A stretch of DNA of 6,942 bases from an uncultured Clostridia bacterium. Its GTDB lineage: Bacteria; Bacillota; Clostridia; Oscillospirales; Oscillospiraceae. A program made the position numbers and the translations under genes. Every line of letters begins with the position of its first letter. The stretch's first letter is position 1. The notes below the pieces were generated by a model. The model saw only the letters and a list, made by a program, of their open reading frames with translations, did not search any database and was not told the DNA's origin. Location: positions 1-6,942 of the forward strand of contig CALCRH010000018.1 in assembly GCA_937894515.1 (NCBI GenBank). The letters run 5' to 3'. Below are positions 1 to 6,502 of the stretch, piece by piece.

Positions 1-26
1 CCCGCCGCTAAAATCAGACATTTCAT
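1..26 (-). CDS. Start of a sugar-phosphate nucleotidylyltransferase (partial, runs off left edge)
   Basis: Only the first eight codons and part of a ninth are in the window. They read M-K-C-L-I-L-A-A followed by GG, so a ninth residue Gly is certain. This is the usual opening of the nucleotide-binding loop of NTP_transferase-type sugar-1-phosphate nucleotidylyltransferases, which continues G-x-G-T-R-x beyond the edge. The ATG overlaps the TGA stop of the upstream kinase as ATGA, which is classic translational coupling. No strong Shine-Dalgarno precedes it; the nearest purine-rich stretch is inside the kinase tail. Following a sugar-1-kinase, the natural job is converting the sugar-1-phosphate to an NDP-sugar. 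The family call is reasonable from the motif and position, but the substrate cannot be read from eight residues. Confidence 0.62.
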
Positions 27-1429
27 AGTCTTACACCGTCCGCAGTGTGACAAATATGCGCACTGTATTTTCCTTTCAGTTTCGGGAATGCGTCAAGATA
101 TTCCCTCTCCACCTGTTCGAGGATCTCTTTTTCAAAAGCGGGATCAATGATCGCCATACAGCACCCCTTGAAGCCGGCACCGGAGAAACGCCCGCCGTAA
201 ATACCCTTGGTATGCGTCATAATCTCATACAACTTAATAAGCTCAGGCGATCCGGTCTCCCAATTTTCGATGCTGCTTTTTCCGCTTTCAAACGAAAGAC
301 GTCCAAACTCCCCAATATCTCCGTGTCTCCACGCTTCAGCTCCCGCTTCCACGCGCCGGCACTCCGTGTACCAGTGTTCGGCACGTTTTGCCCAATTCTC
401 CGGCAACTTGTCCTTGTATTTCAGATACACCTCGTAGGGCACGTCGCGCAGACTCGTCTCACCGAACTTGCCGTAATCCATTCCGGCAAACGCCATCAAC
501 GCGTAAGCGGCGCTTCGAGCCTCGTCCACACGCATATTGAACTTGGATGACGCAAGCGAGCGTTCCAGTCCCGAGAAAAAAACGGCAATCTCAAAAGGCT
601 TCATAGCCGGATGCTTCGAAATGAGTTCGTAGCTGTCATTTTGTGTATCAAGGAAAAGCAGCTGATCCTTTCGACAATATATCTCGCATGATTGATCCAG
701 CTTTCCGCAGGATACTCCGACATATTTGTTCTCTGCCTCCTTGGAAATGGTGATCATTTCGGCAGGCGTGAGCTTGATATTATTGAGGCTTGCAAGGGCG
801 GAAAGAAACGTAATAATAACCGACGCAGAGGAAGAAAGACCGCCGATCGGCAATTCACCGTCGATCACGGCGCAAAGACCGATACGCAAAGGATAACGGG
901 TGTTGAGGGCGATGGTCGCGCCTCTCAAATGGTCAGCCCAGTCGTTTTCTTTGGTCTGTGGCACCTCAGAAACGTGCCATTGAGCCCGCTTGGGAAACTG
1001 CAAAGACCTCAGCTCGATGATACCGTTCATCTTCGGGCCGTAGGCGATATAGATTCCCTTGTCGATAGCAAAGCCGGTGATCTTGCCGAGGTTGTGATCA
1101 ACATGCGCACCGATGGGACAGATGCGGTAAGGGGTAAATGCCACATTTTGCGGCTCTTTTCCGTAGGTTTTCCGGAAAGCATCATACACACTGTTTTTGG
1201 CTCCGACTTCCGTATAGCCAACAGTCGTCTGATTGGAAAGGCTGTCGGTCTTTTCCTCAAGCACCGCTTTTGTGCGTCCGTCAAGCGGCAGGTCTGCATC
1301 ATCGGGAATGAGCCATGTCTTCCCTGACTTTTTTGCGCCGATAACGCGCCCGCTCCGGCAAAGCGCAGTCACGCGCCGCTCGGGTACGTTCCATTTTTGG
1401 GATGCTTGTTTGACAACTAAATAATTCAT
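23..1429 (-). CDS. HTH-GHMP sugar kinase fusion (galactokinase family, galacturonokinase-like)
   Basis: The 468-residue protein should phosphorylate a free hexose or hexuronic acid at C1 using ATP in the cytoplasm. Residues 1-52 form a small excisionase/MerR-like helix-turn-helix (VKQASQKWNVPERRVTALC, then WLIP and DGR), a module common in Clostridia. A linker to about 75 leads into a full-length GHMP kinase. Motif 1 is PYRICPIGAHVDH at 100-112, motif 2 is GGLSSSA at 196-202, the catalytic Asp is D245 in CGKLDQ, a FNMR-x-x-E element lies at 297-303, and motif 3 is GGRFSGAGFKG at 412-422. Galactokinases normally have GEH where this has GAH (A108). PYRICP, the GAH-DH pattern, KRAEH (348-352) and SSIEN (385-389) match what I recall of plant galacturonokinase. 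The ATG has GAGGA 7 bases upstream and its own promoter. The next gene overlaps its stop. The gene is visibly more GC-rich than the genes upstream. Kinase family is very sure, substrate is inference. Confidence 0.9.
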   Translation of the reverse strand: MNYLVVKQASQKWNVPERRVTALCRSGRVIGAKKSGKTWLIPDDADLPLDGRTKAVLEEKTDSLSNQTTVGYTEVGAKNSVYDAFRKTYGKEPQNVAFTPYRICPIGAHVDHNLGKITGFAIDKGIYIAYGPKMNGIIELRSLQFPKRAQWHVSEVPQTKENDWADHLRGATIALNTRYPLRIGLCAVIDGELPIGGLSSSASVIITFLSALASLNNIKLTPAEMITISKEAENKYVGVSCGKLDQSCEIYCRKDQLLFLDTQNDSYELISKHPAMKPFEIAVFFSGLERSLASSKFNMRVDEARSAAYALMAFAGMDYGKFGETSLRDVPYEVYLKYKDKLPENWAKRAEHWYTECRRVEAGAEAWRHGDIGEFGRLSFESGKSSIENWETGSPELIKLYEIMTHTKGIYGGRFSGAGFKGCCMAIIDPAFEKEILEQVEREYLDAFPKLKGKYSAHICHTADGVRL

Positions 1430-1436
1430 AGTTATG

Positions 1437-1441
1437 TCCTC
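1437..1441 (-). promoter_or_regulatory. Ribosome binding site of the HTH-kinase gene
   Basis: GAGGA on the minus strand lies 7 bases before the ATG at 1429-1427. It fixes the start that includes the helix-turn-helix head, so the DNA-binding domain is genuinely part of the protein rather than an over-extended ORF. Confidence 0.75.
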
Positions 1442-1463
1442 ATCTTATTATTAGACTTTCGCT

Positions 1464-1493
1464 ATTCTATCATACCACCCCGTTATTTGTCAA
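1464..1493 (-). promoter_or_regulatory. Sigma-A-type promoter for the HTH-kinase gene
   Basis: The minus strand carries a perfect -35 box TTGACA (1493-1488), an 18-base spacer and a -10 box TAGAAT (1469-1464). A TG one base upstream of the -10 makes it an extended -10. An A/T-rich stretch with a run of seven A residues immediately upstream of the -35 resembles an UP element. Transcription would start near 1457, leaving a short leader of about 27 bases that contains the GAGGA ribosome binding site. This is the best promoter I can find in the window and suggests the kinase and its coupled downstream gene are expressed separately from the glycosyltransferase operon. Confidence 0.8.
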
Positions 1494-1511
1494 TATAATA
1501 TAATGATTTTT

Positions 1512-1637
1512 TTACAATTGTCGCGTTATATCGCGATAATTATGATCTTGAAATAATAACTCTGACTGTTTTTTGATTTCCGATAGCCGGTCGTCTTTCG
1601 GTGGCACAGCAACGTAGTCATTTACATACCTATCATC
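1512..1637 (-). other. Possible decayed coding remnant between the NTP_transf_5 gene and the kinase promoter
   Basis: One minus-strand frame is open for 41 codons from 1637 to the TAA at 1514-1512. It reads with protein-like composition, for example VAVPPKDDRLSEIKKQ, then a stretch rich in Q, D and R. It has no ATG; the only usable start would be a GTG at the VPP segment, without a clear ribosome binding site. It begins by overlapping the stop of the upstream gene in another frame. It could be the tail of a lost gene or simply a chance open frame; 41 codons is not improbable by chance. I do not recognise the sequence. Confidence 0.18.
1521..1538. promoter_or_regulatory. Candidate operator: inverted repeat upstream of the kinase promoter
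   Basis: On the plus strand TCGCG (1521-1525) and CGCGA (1532-1536) form a perfect 5-base inverted repeat around a 6-base AT spacer. Overlapping it is the perfect 10-base palindrome TATCGCGATA (1529-1538). The CG-rich arms stand out sharply in an otherwise very AT-rich stretch and end 27 bases upstream of the -35 box. There is no U-tract after it on the minus strand, so it does not look like a terminator. A regulator-binding site is inferred; the helix-turn-helix head of the kinase itself is one candidate binder. Confidence 0.35.
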
Positions 1638-2751
1638 TCAAGCCCCAGGACACTAACAATTCATTGCGTTCTGCTATTGTTTCATCGCTTTTGGCTACAT
1701 TGGATATATGCCCAAAGCCTTCTTTTATCCTGCCGGAAAACAAGAACTCAAACAGTCTGTAAATCCATAATATAGGCATAAGATAAGGTTTTCCTTTTAT
1801 CCATTTATATTTAATCGTCCCGGCGCAATCGTCATAAGAGGGGAAGAATTTATTAAGTATTGAGCCTAATTTACCATACTTGTCAACTCTATTTAGGAAG
1901 CCGTTATTATTATTATCCGATTGATCAAAGCCAAACACACCATTGCATAGTATAGTATCGGTTGCGGAATAGTAAAGCTCATCAGAAATATTCGGTGTAT
2001 CTACGGGAAGAGCAATTTGAAACCACCGAAAGCATAAAGCAGAACACACACCCGCAAATCGTTCTAATCCAACTTGCTTCAAATACGCGGCAATTATCTT
2101 GGGTTCGAGAGAAGCGTTCTTACTCATCAACACCAAATCCAAAAATTGACGAATACCAACACCGCGGTCAAGAAAATGCTTTTTCAAATGAATGATCAAA
2201 AACACAAAATGAAAATTAACATCCAGCTCATGACCTTGAACGTACTCCCACGCCAAATCTGTAAAGGACTTTTCCTCTTCAGAATTAACGACTTCGTCAT
2301 ACAAAAGTCTATGGTGAAGTTCAAAATCCAAACCTTGTTTTTCAAAATGCCACTCTGCGCCGTCTCGTTTAGTTTCGATAAAACGAAACCCTATTGATAC
2401 AAGCTTCTCCTTGGCTTTCTCTTTGTCGCTTTCATGAACAATAATATCACAGTCTCCCATTGTACGAAGCTGAGGCACCGGATAATACTGAGAAACAGAC
2501 ACTCCTTTTACCGTATAGAACGGGATGTCGGAAAAAGCCTCGGTAATTTGATTTAATAATGCTTTTCTCTGCGTATAAATGCTGATTGCCTGGAGGTAGT
2601 GATTTTTCAACAGCTCATTCTTCGTTTGATAATATATAATAGGCAAAACTTGATGAGAACGAGCCAAAGAAACGATCTCATCCGATATAAGTCCCTCAAA
2701 TGATTTAGCGTTCAAAAAATCACTTAAAATCTGCAAAAAATCAGAGTTCAT
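1633..2751 (-). CDS. NTP_transf_5-type nucleotidyltransferase-fold protein
   Basis: This cytoplasmic protein of about 372 residues has the hallmarks of the uncharacterised nucleotidyltransferase family (Pfam NTP_transf_5). Numbered from the ATG, they are a VKG motif near 81-83, YPVPQLRTMGDCDIIV near 89-104 with the paired acids D100 and D102, FELHH near 142-146 supplying the likely third acid, and a HL..H then GIRQFLDL helix near 188-206. The family occurs in polysaccharide and some peptide-modification clusters; its substrate is not established. Two starts are adjacent: GTG at 2754 with AAGGA 7 bases upstream, and ATG at 2751 with the same site 10 bases upstream. I chose ATG, and the choice changes one residue. 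It follows the flippase and tiny ORF on the same strand. No intrinsic terminator is visible after it. The family call is firm, the role in glycan assembly or modification is inferred from context. Confidence 0.82.
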   Translation of the reverse strand: MNSDFLQILSDFLNAKSFEGLISDEIVSLARSHQVLPIIYYQTKNELLKNHYLQAISIYTQRKALLNQITEAFSDIPFYTVKGVSVSQYYPVPQLRTMGDCDIIVHESDKEKAKEKLVSIGFRFIETKRDGAEWHFEKQGLDFELHHRLLYDEVVNSEEEKSFTDLAWEYVQGHELDVNFHFVFLIIHLKKHFLDRGVGIRQFLDLVLMSKNASLEPKIIAAYLKQVGLERFAGVCSALCFRWFQIALPVDTPNISDELYYSATDTILCNGVFGFDQSDNNNNGFLNRVDKYGKLGSILNKFFPSYDDCAGTIKYKWIKGKPYLMPILWIYRLFEFLFSGRIKEGFGHISNVAKSDETIAERNELLVSWGLR

Positions 2752-2792
2752 CACACCATTTTCCTTATGTCATTTTAATAATTTCGCAATCA

Positions 2793-2867
2793 TCAAGCGT
2801 TTCGGTAACAGCATTCTTTAAGAATATCCAGTTCAAACAATTGCCATTCGCGTATCAAGTATTCCAT
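2793..2867 (-). CDS. Tiny 24-residue ORF with strong RBS, apparently frameshifted
   Basis: AAGGAG at 2880-2875 sits exactly 7 bases before an ATG at 2867, the best ribosome binding site among the operon genes. The frame reads MEYLIREWQLFELDILK and then ends after seven more residues at tandem TGA TGA stops. A shift of one base (skipping a G after the AAA codon) joins a second frame, NAVTETLDDCEIIKMT, ending at a TAA (2767-2765) that overlaps the ribosome binding site of the next gene. The joined product would be 33 residues and fit the gap between flippase and nucleotidyltransferase almost perfectly. It may be a frameshifted small gene, a remnant of a deleted gene, or a leader peptide coupling translation to the next gene. 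I do not recognise a family. Confidence 0.4.
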   Translation of the reverse strand: MEYLIREWQLFELDILKECCYRNA

Positions 2868-2874
2868 ATCAATT

Positions 2875-2880
2875 CTCCTT
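2875..2880 (-). promoter_or_regulatory. Ribosome binding site of the tiny ORF
   Basis: AAGGAG on the minus strand is 7 bases upstream of the ATG at 2867. No other start lies at the right distance, so it is the main reason to take the 24-residue ORF seriously. Confidence 0.6.
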
Positions 2881-2890
2881 TTTTATCATT

Positions 2891-4432
2891 TCATATATTG
2901 AAAAAAGATTTCATTTTTATGACCAACTGTCTGCGTTCGGCTCTGTTCAACATAATAAACGCATTGAAAAGCAAAGATACCAAAGCGGTCAAGAAGCAAC
3001 ACACAAAGAACATTATCCAGGTATTTTCAAAGATGAGATATTTAATTCCAAATCCAATTCCCGTTGCTATTATTGTTGATACAACCGACAAAAGAATGCA
3101 CGAATAGAACGACTTCTTGTTAGCACCAATCATATTGGCAGAAATAATCGGCAATACTGTCAACGCTCTAACCAGTGCCAAGAACGAACTGACCCCAACA
3201 ATAATAAACATTTTAATGGTTGGATCCGATACAAAGTTTAATGTTATTATCGTTACGGTTGACGATAAACCCGCAGTAATCAAAGTAATTAACGAAGACA
3301 GCTTCACTTTATTTGTTACAGTAAACATATTCCAAAGAGGCTCTAACGGTAAAGCGACCGCATATTCCATACTACCTATAATAGTTAACAAATATAATAA
3401 GGTCGAATCCTGGCTCGGCACCCACAAGCTATAAAAATTCATACCAAAAACATATATGCACGCCATAGGGATGGAAGAAAAGACCGTTAACAATTTAACT
3501 GCAGACACCAGTTTTTCTTTGGCAGTCTCCATTTCGCCTTTGGCATACAAAATAGTAATCTCCGGCATAAATGCATGACCGATAAGGGCGAAAAACACAA
3601 TGATACATTGCGGAAGAGTCCTCGCAATAGAAATTTTGCCCATAGCTGAAGCATCTATCATCAAATTTGCAATGAGCAAATCCAACCCATTTGTCAATAT
3701 TGCACTTAATTTGGTAATACTGCTCCATATACCCGAAACCAGCAATTCTTTTATTTTACTAAAAGAAGCGTCTTTCCGATGAAACGTTAAATCGGGGGAC
3801 ATTTTGCGAGTAAAAAAAACATTTCGAATAATTAGATAAATGTTCTCAAACGCCGCCGCCGCTCCATAAAACCAAATAGATGCGTCAAATAAGCGAAGCA
3901 ATAAAATAATTGTAACCGCTCTGACAACATAAGATTCAGCGGTTACTTTATATTTGAAATCAAGTCGATTATTGGAAAAGCATGAGATTGTATATACATT
4001 TCCAATTAAGCTAACAACAAACCCAAGAAATATCAATGCCCATAACACTTTTACATCTACAAGAAGATCGTTCGGTACATTGATAAATTTTTCGATGTTG
4101 TAAATAAATACGGTAGAAATAATTGTGAGTGGAATAGATATTAATATATTTGAATACAAAACCGAGGAAAAATACTGACTGGCTTCTGTCTTTTGATTTC
4201 TATGTATTGCAACCGTTACAAAACGGCCCGCCATCGAATTGATGGCAACGGTAATGATTTGGATATAACTGATAAAATTATTTGCCAAACCGATAAAACC
4301 GTACGCATCTTCTCCAACATTTTCGACATAGTATGGAGTAAGGAAAAAGCTGATGGCCATACTAATAACAAATGTTATAATCTGCGATACTAATGTCAAA
4401 ATTAAGCGTTTGCTATCATTCTTCATATTCAT
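2891..4432 (-). CDS. Polysaccharide flippase (Wzx/MOP superfamily)
   Basis: The 513-residue integral membrane protein should flip undecaprenyl-linked oligosaccharide units across the cytoplasmic membrane for export. Many hydrophobic segments are visible, among them about 10-31, 45-66, 91-111, 128-148 and 168-183, with a central polar loop near 207-228 and a second bundle behind it, giving the roughly 12-14 spans usual for this family. The segment GEDAYGFIGLANNF (40-53) is typical of polysaccharide-biosynthesis members of the MOP exporter group. Length is normal. AAAGG at 4445-4441 lies 8 bases before the first ATG, supporting that start over the second Met at residue 3. It is followed by the tiny ORF and preceded by two glycosyltransferases, the standard setting for a Wzx protein. 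The glycan it carries cannot be read from the sequence. Confidence 0.88.
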   Translation of the reverse strand: MNMKNDSKRLILTLVSQIITFVISMAISFFLTPYYVENVGEDAYGFIGLANNFISYIQIITVAINSMAGRFVTVAIHRNQKTEASQYFSSVLYSNILISIPLTIISTVFIYNIEKFINVPNDLLVDVKVLWALIFLGFVVSLIGNVYTISCFSNNRLDFKYKVTAESYVVRAVTIILLLRLFDASIWFYGAAAAFENIYLIIRNVFFTRKMSPDLTFHRKDASFSKIKELLVSGIWSSITKLSAILTNGLDLLIANLMIDASAMGKISIARTLPQCIIVFFALIGHAFMPEITILYAKGEMETAKEKLVSAVKLLTVFSSIPMACIYVFGMNFYSLWVPSQDSTLLYLLTIIGSMEYAVALPLEPLWNMFTVTNKVKLSSLITLITAGLSSTVTIITLNFVSDPTIKMFIIVGVSSFLALVRALTVLPIISANMIGANKKSFYSCILLSVVSTIIATGIGFGIKYLIFENTWIMFFVCCFLTALVSLLFNAFIMLNRAERRQLVIKMKSFFNI

Positions 4433-4542
4433 TATCTAATCCTTTTTGTTAGAATAATACTAACCCTCATAAAACAAATTAGTTTAGAGAGCAAATAGAG
4501 ACAATAATACCGTTTGTTATACTATTTCTCGTGAGATGAATC

Positions 4543-5517
4543 TTACCAAAATACAATTGCAAAATGAATTTTCGCCATAATTTTTAAGATATATAACAAA
4601 TGGGTCGTTTTAAAATGTAAACCTTCTTTCAATGCCGTATTAAAAACTGTTGTCAAAAGATTCTCAACCTCTATTAGTCTTTGTTGTGTCAAGTCAGAAC
4701 GATCGTTTTTGTAATAATGGAAATGAAGCTCAAAATCAGTAGTGGCTTTCAATAAAGCTTTTTCAGTATATTCTTTTAGAGACTTAACTTCCATCATCTT
4801 TTGCGCTCGCATAAGAAGGGCAATTGTTCCATCCAAAAATGCATATCCTATATTCTGATGCATAGCGCTTCCATCTCTTTGAAAATAGAAATACAGCACA
4901 TCTTCTATCGTACTCACCGATTTGCATTGTAAAAGAATCTCGTGTAGAATAAACTCATCTTCACGTCTTCTACCATTTATAAACCCTACGGAGCGAAATA
5001 GTTGAGCCGAATATAGTTTAATTACTGGAAGCACCCAATAATGTGAATGGTGTTCAAACATCTTTTTTGCAAGAATATCTTCTCCCGAAAGAACTTCCGT
5101 TTTTATTGGAGATATACATTCATCAAGGCGATTTCCGTTAGCATCTACACTAACAAAATTGCAAATGGACAATTCGGCTTTGGATTGCATGAGTGCTTCA
5201 TGCAATTTTTGAAACATTAGCGGGTGAATATAGTCGTCACTATCAACAAAACCAATATACTTGCCAAAAAACAACTTTAGCCCATAATTTCTGGCTTCTG
5301 CTGTGCCACCATTCACTTTATGAAGAACAGTAATACGAGAATCCAGTGCCGCATATTCATCACAAATATCGGAGCAACCATCAGGCGATCCATCATCGAC
5401 AAGAATGATCTCCAGGTTCGTATAGGTCTGAGCCAAAACACTATCAATACATTTTGGCAAATATTGCTCAACCTTATATACTGGGATAATAACTGAAATT
5501 TTATCCTTTAGTAGCAT
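4543..5517 (-). CDS. Family 2 glycosyltransferase (GT-A fold), second of tandem pair
   Basis: The 324-residue cytoplasmic or membrane-associated enzyme should transfer a sugar from a nucleotide-sugar to a growing lipid-linked glycan with inversion. The N-terminal GT-A domain shows SVIIPVYKVE (8-17), the nucleotide-binding pair D41-D42 in LVDDGSPDG, the metal-binding VDSDD (91-95), and a likely catalytic acidic group E186-D187-E188 in RREDE, followed by YFYFQRDGSAMH (209-220). The C-terminus is hydrophobic and may contact the membrane. The start is an ATG 12 bases after the stop of the upstream paralogue; only a weak GAGATGAT ribosome binding site precedes it, so translation is probably coupled. 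The first 75 residues are very close to those of its neighbour while the acceptor half differs. A 110-base gap separates it from the flippase. Donor and acceptor are unknown. Confidence 0.9.
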   Translation of the reverse strand: MLLKDKISVIIPVYKVEQYLPKCIDSVLAQTYTNLEIILVDDGSPDGCSDICDEYAALDSRITVLHKVNGGTAEARNYGLKLFFGKYIGFVDSDDYIHPLMFQKLHEALMQSKAELSICNFVSVDANGNRLDECISPIKTEVLSGEDILAKKMFEHHSHYWVLPVIKLYSAQLFRSVGFINGRRREDEFILHEILLQCKSVSTIEDVLYFYFQRDGSAMHQNIGYAFLDGTIALLMRAQKMMEVKSLKEYTEKALLKATTDFELHFHYYKNDRSDLTQQRLIEVENLLTTVFNTALKEGLHFKTTHLLYILKIMAKIHFAIVFW

Positions 5518-5529
5518 AGATTTATCATC

Positions 5530-6492
5530 TCATCTTCTCTTAAACTTTATATTTTCCCATGCACAGAATGGAATATATCCGCAAATATACAATATAATCC
5601 ACAACTTATATTTTGTATTGCAAAGCAAAAACGCTTCTTTGGAAAGATGTCTTTTTATTCTTTCTTTAACGATTCGATAATACGGATAACTCAACCTCTT
5701 CTCTGATACCAAACGAGTCACGAAATCCATATCACACTGTATTTGAATATAATCAGCATATTGTCTTTTCTCAGGCAGCGCTTCCATCATGGCAAAATAT
5801 AAAAAATGCTCTTGATTCATATTGCTGATTTCCTCATTCAAAAACGAGGTATTCATAGCTGAGCCCGGTCTTGTTATATAATGGTAAACTTTCTTATTGC
5901 TTTGAATAATTATTTTTGCTTTTGCAATAGAGCGGATAGTTACCAATTCGTCTTCTGCAATCGGAACACCCGGAGGGAATATATTATCGACAAAAAGCTT
6001 TTTGGCAAATACTTTATTGATTACATTTACATTAACATCCTGCTTTAGTACCAAAGAAGCGAGAGCGGTCTGCCTTGTATGTTCATACACCGAGACTTTA
6101 TCAACTTGGGTATCAACGAAATCATTCCTATCTATGAAAAAATCAGCGCCTGAAATATCACTCTGATTTTCAACAATCAGCTTCATCAGGTATTCATACA
6201 TATCCGGTTCGATCCAGTCATCGCTATCAACAAATCCAATAAAGTCACCCGTAGCAAGAAAGAGTCCATCATTTCTTGCCATACTTACTCCCGCATTGCT
6301 TTGATGAATTACCTTCACTCTATTATCGCGATATGAATATTCATCGCATATGACAGAACAACCGTCCGGAGAGCCATCGTCAACAAGGATAATTTCAAGG
6401 TTCGCATAGCTCTGCGCTAATACACTGTCTATACATTTTCGCAAATACGGTTCAACCTTATAGACCGGAATAATAATGGATAATCTGTTCAA
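5530..6492 (-). CDS. Family 2 glycosyltransferase (GT-A fold), first of tandem pair, TTG start
   Basis: The 320-residue inverting glycosyltransferase has SIIIPVYKVE (5-14), the nucleotide-binding D38-D39, the metal-binding VDSDD (88-92), a K-x-F acceptor-side segment near 160-167 and a catalytic acidic group at E180-D181-E182, followed by YHYITRPGSAMN (203-214). The C-terminal segment LWIILYICGYIPFCAW resembles the tail of the broken glycosyltransferase upstream, marking the two as paralogues. The start codon is TTG: no ATG is available, the family normally begins M-N-K/R-L-S-I-I-I-P, and AAAGGAG lies 10 bases upstream. It follows the upstream gene by 23 bases and precedes the next glycosyltransferase by 12. 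It probably adds one sugar of the repeat unit; donor and acceptor are unknown. Confidence 0.9.
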   Translation of the reverse strand: MNRLSIIIPVYKVEPYLRKCIDSVLAQSYANLEIILVDDGSPDGCSVICDEYSYRDNRVKVIHQSNAGVSMARNDGLFLATGDFIGFVDSDDWIEPDMYEYLMKLIVENQSDISGADFFIDRNDFVDTQVDKVSVYEHTRQTALASLVLKQDVNVNVINKVFAKKLFVDNIFPPGVPIAEDELVTIRSIAKAKIIIQSNKKVYHYITRPGSAMNTSFLNEEISNMNQEHFLYFAMMEALPEKRQYADYIQIQCDMDFVTRLVSEKRLSYPYYRIVKERIKRHLSKEAFLLCNTKYKLWIILYICGYIPFCAWENIKFKRR

Positions 6493-6502
6493 AATACTTC
6501 CG

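Noticed and set aside
47..1424. Several plus-strand open frames, the longest 211 residues, over the kinase gene
   Set aside because: They lie opposite a full-length kinase with all catalytic motifs, have no family-like sequence, and arise from the more GC-rich antisense strand.
1580..1632. CCGA...TCGG hairpin just after the NTP_transf_5 gene as a terminator
   Set aside because: The stem is short and followed on the minus strand by A-rich rather than U-rich sequence, so it lacks the mark of an intrinsic terminator.
1962..3434. Plus-strand open frames opposite the nucleotidyltransferase and flippase genes
   Set aside because: They have no recognisable motifs and overlap well-supported minus-strand genes; they are antisense shadows.
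4448..4464. Inverted repeat GTTAG-7-CTAAC in the gap before the flippase gene
   Set aside because: The stem is only 5 weak base pairs, with no U-tract after it on the minus strand; it would be too unstable to be called a terminator or riboswitch.
4433..4542. Possible promoter in the 110-base gap before the flippase (for example TTGCTC, 17 bases, TATGAG)
   Set aside because: Both boxes match consensus poorly, and such matches are expected by chance in AT-rich DNA.
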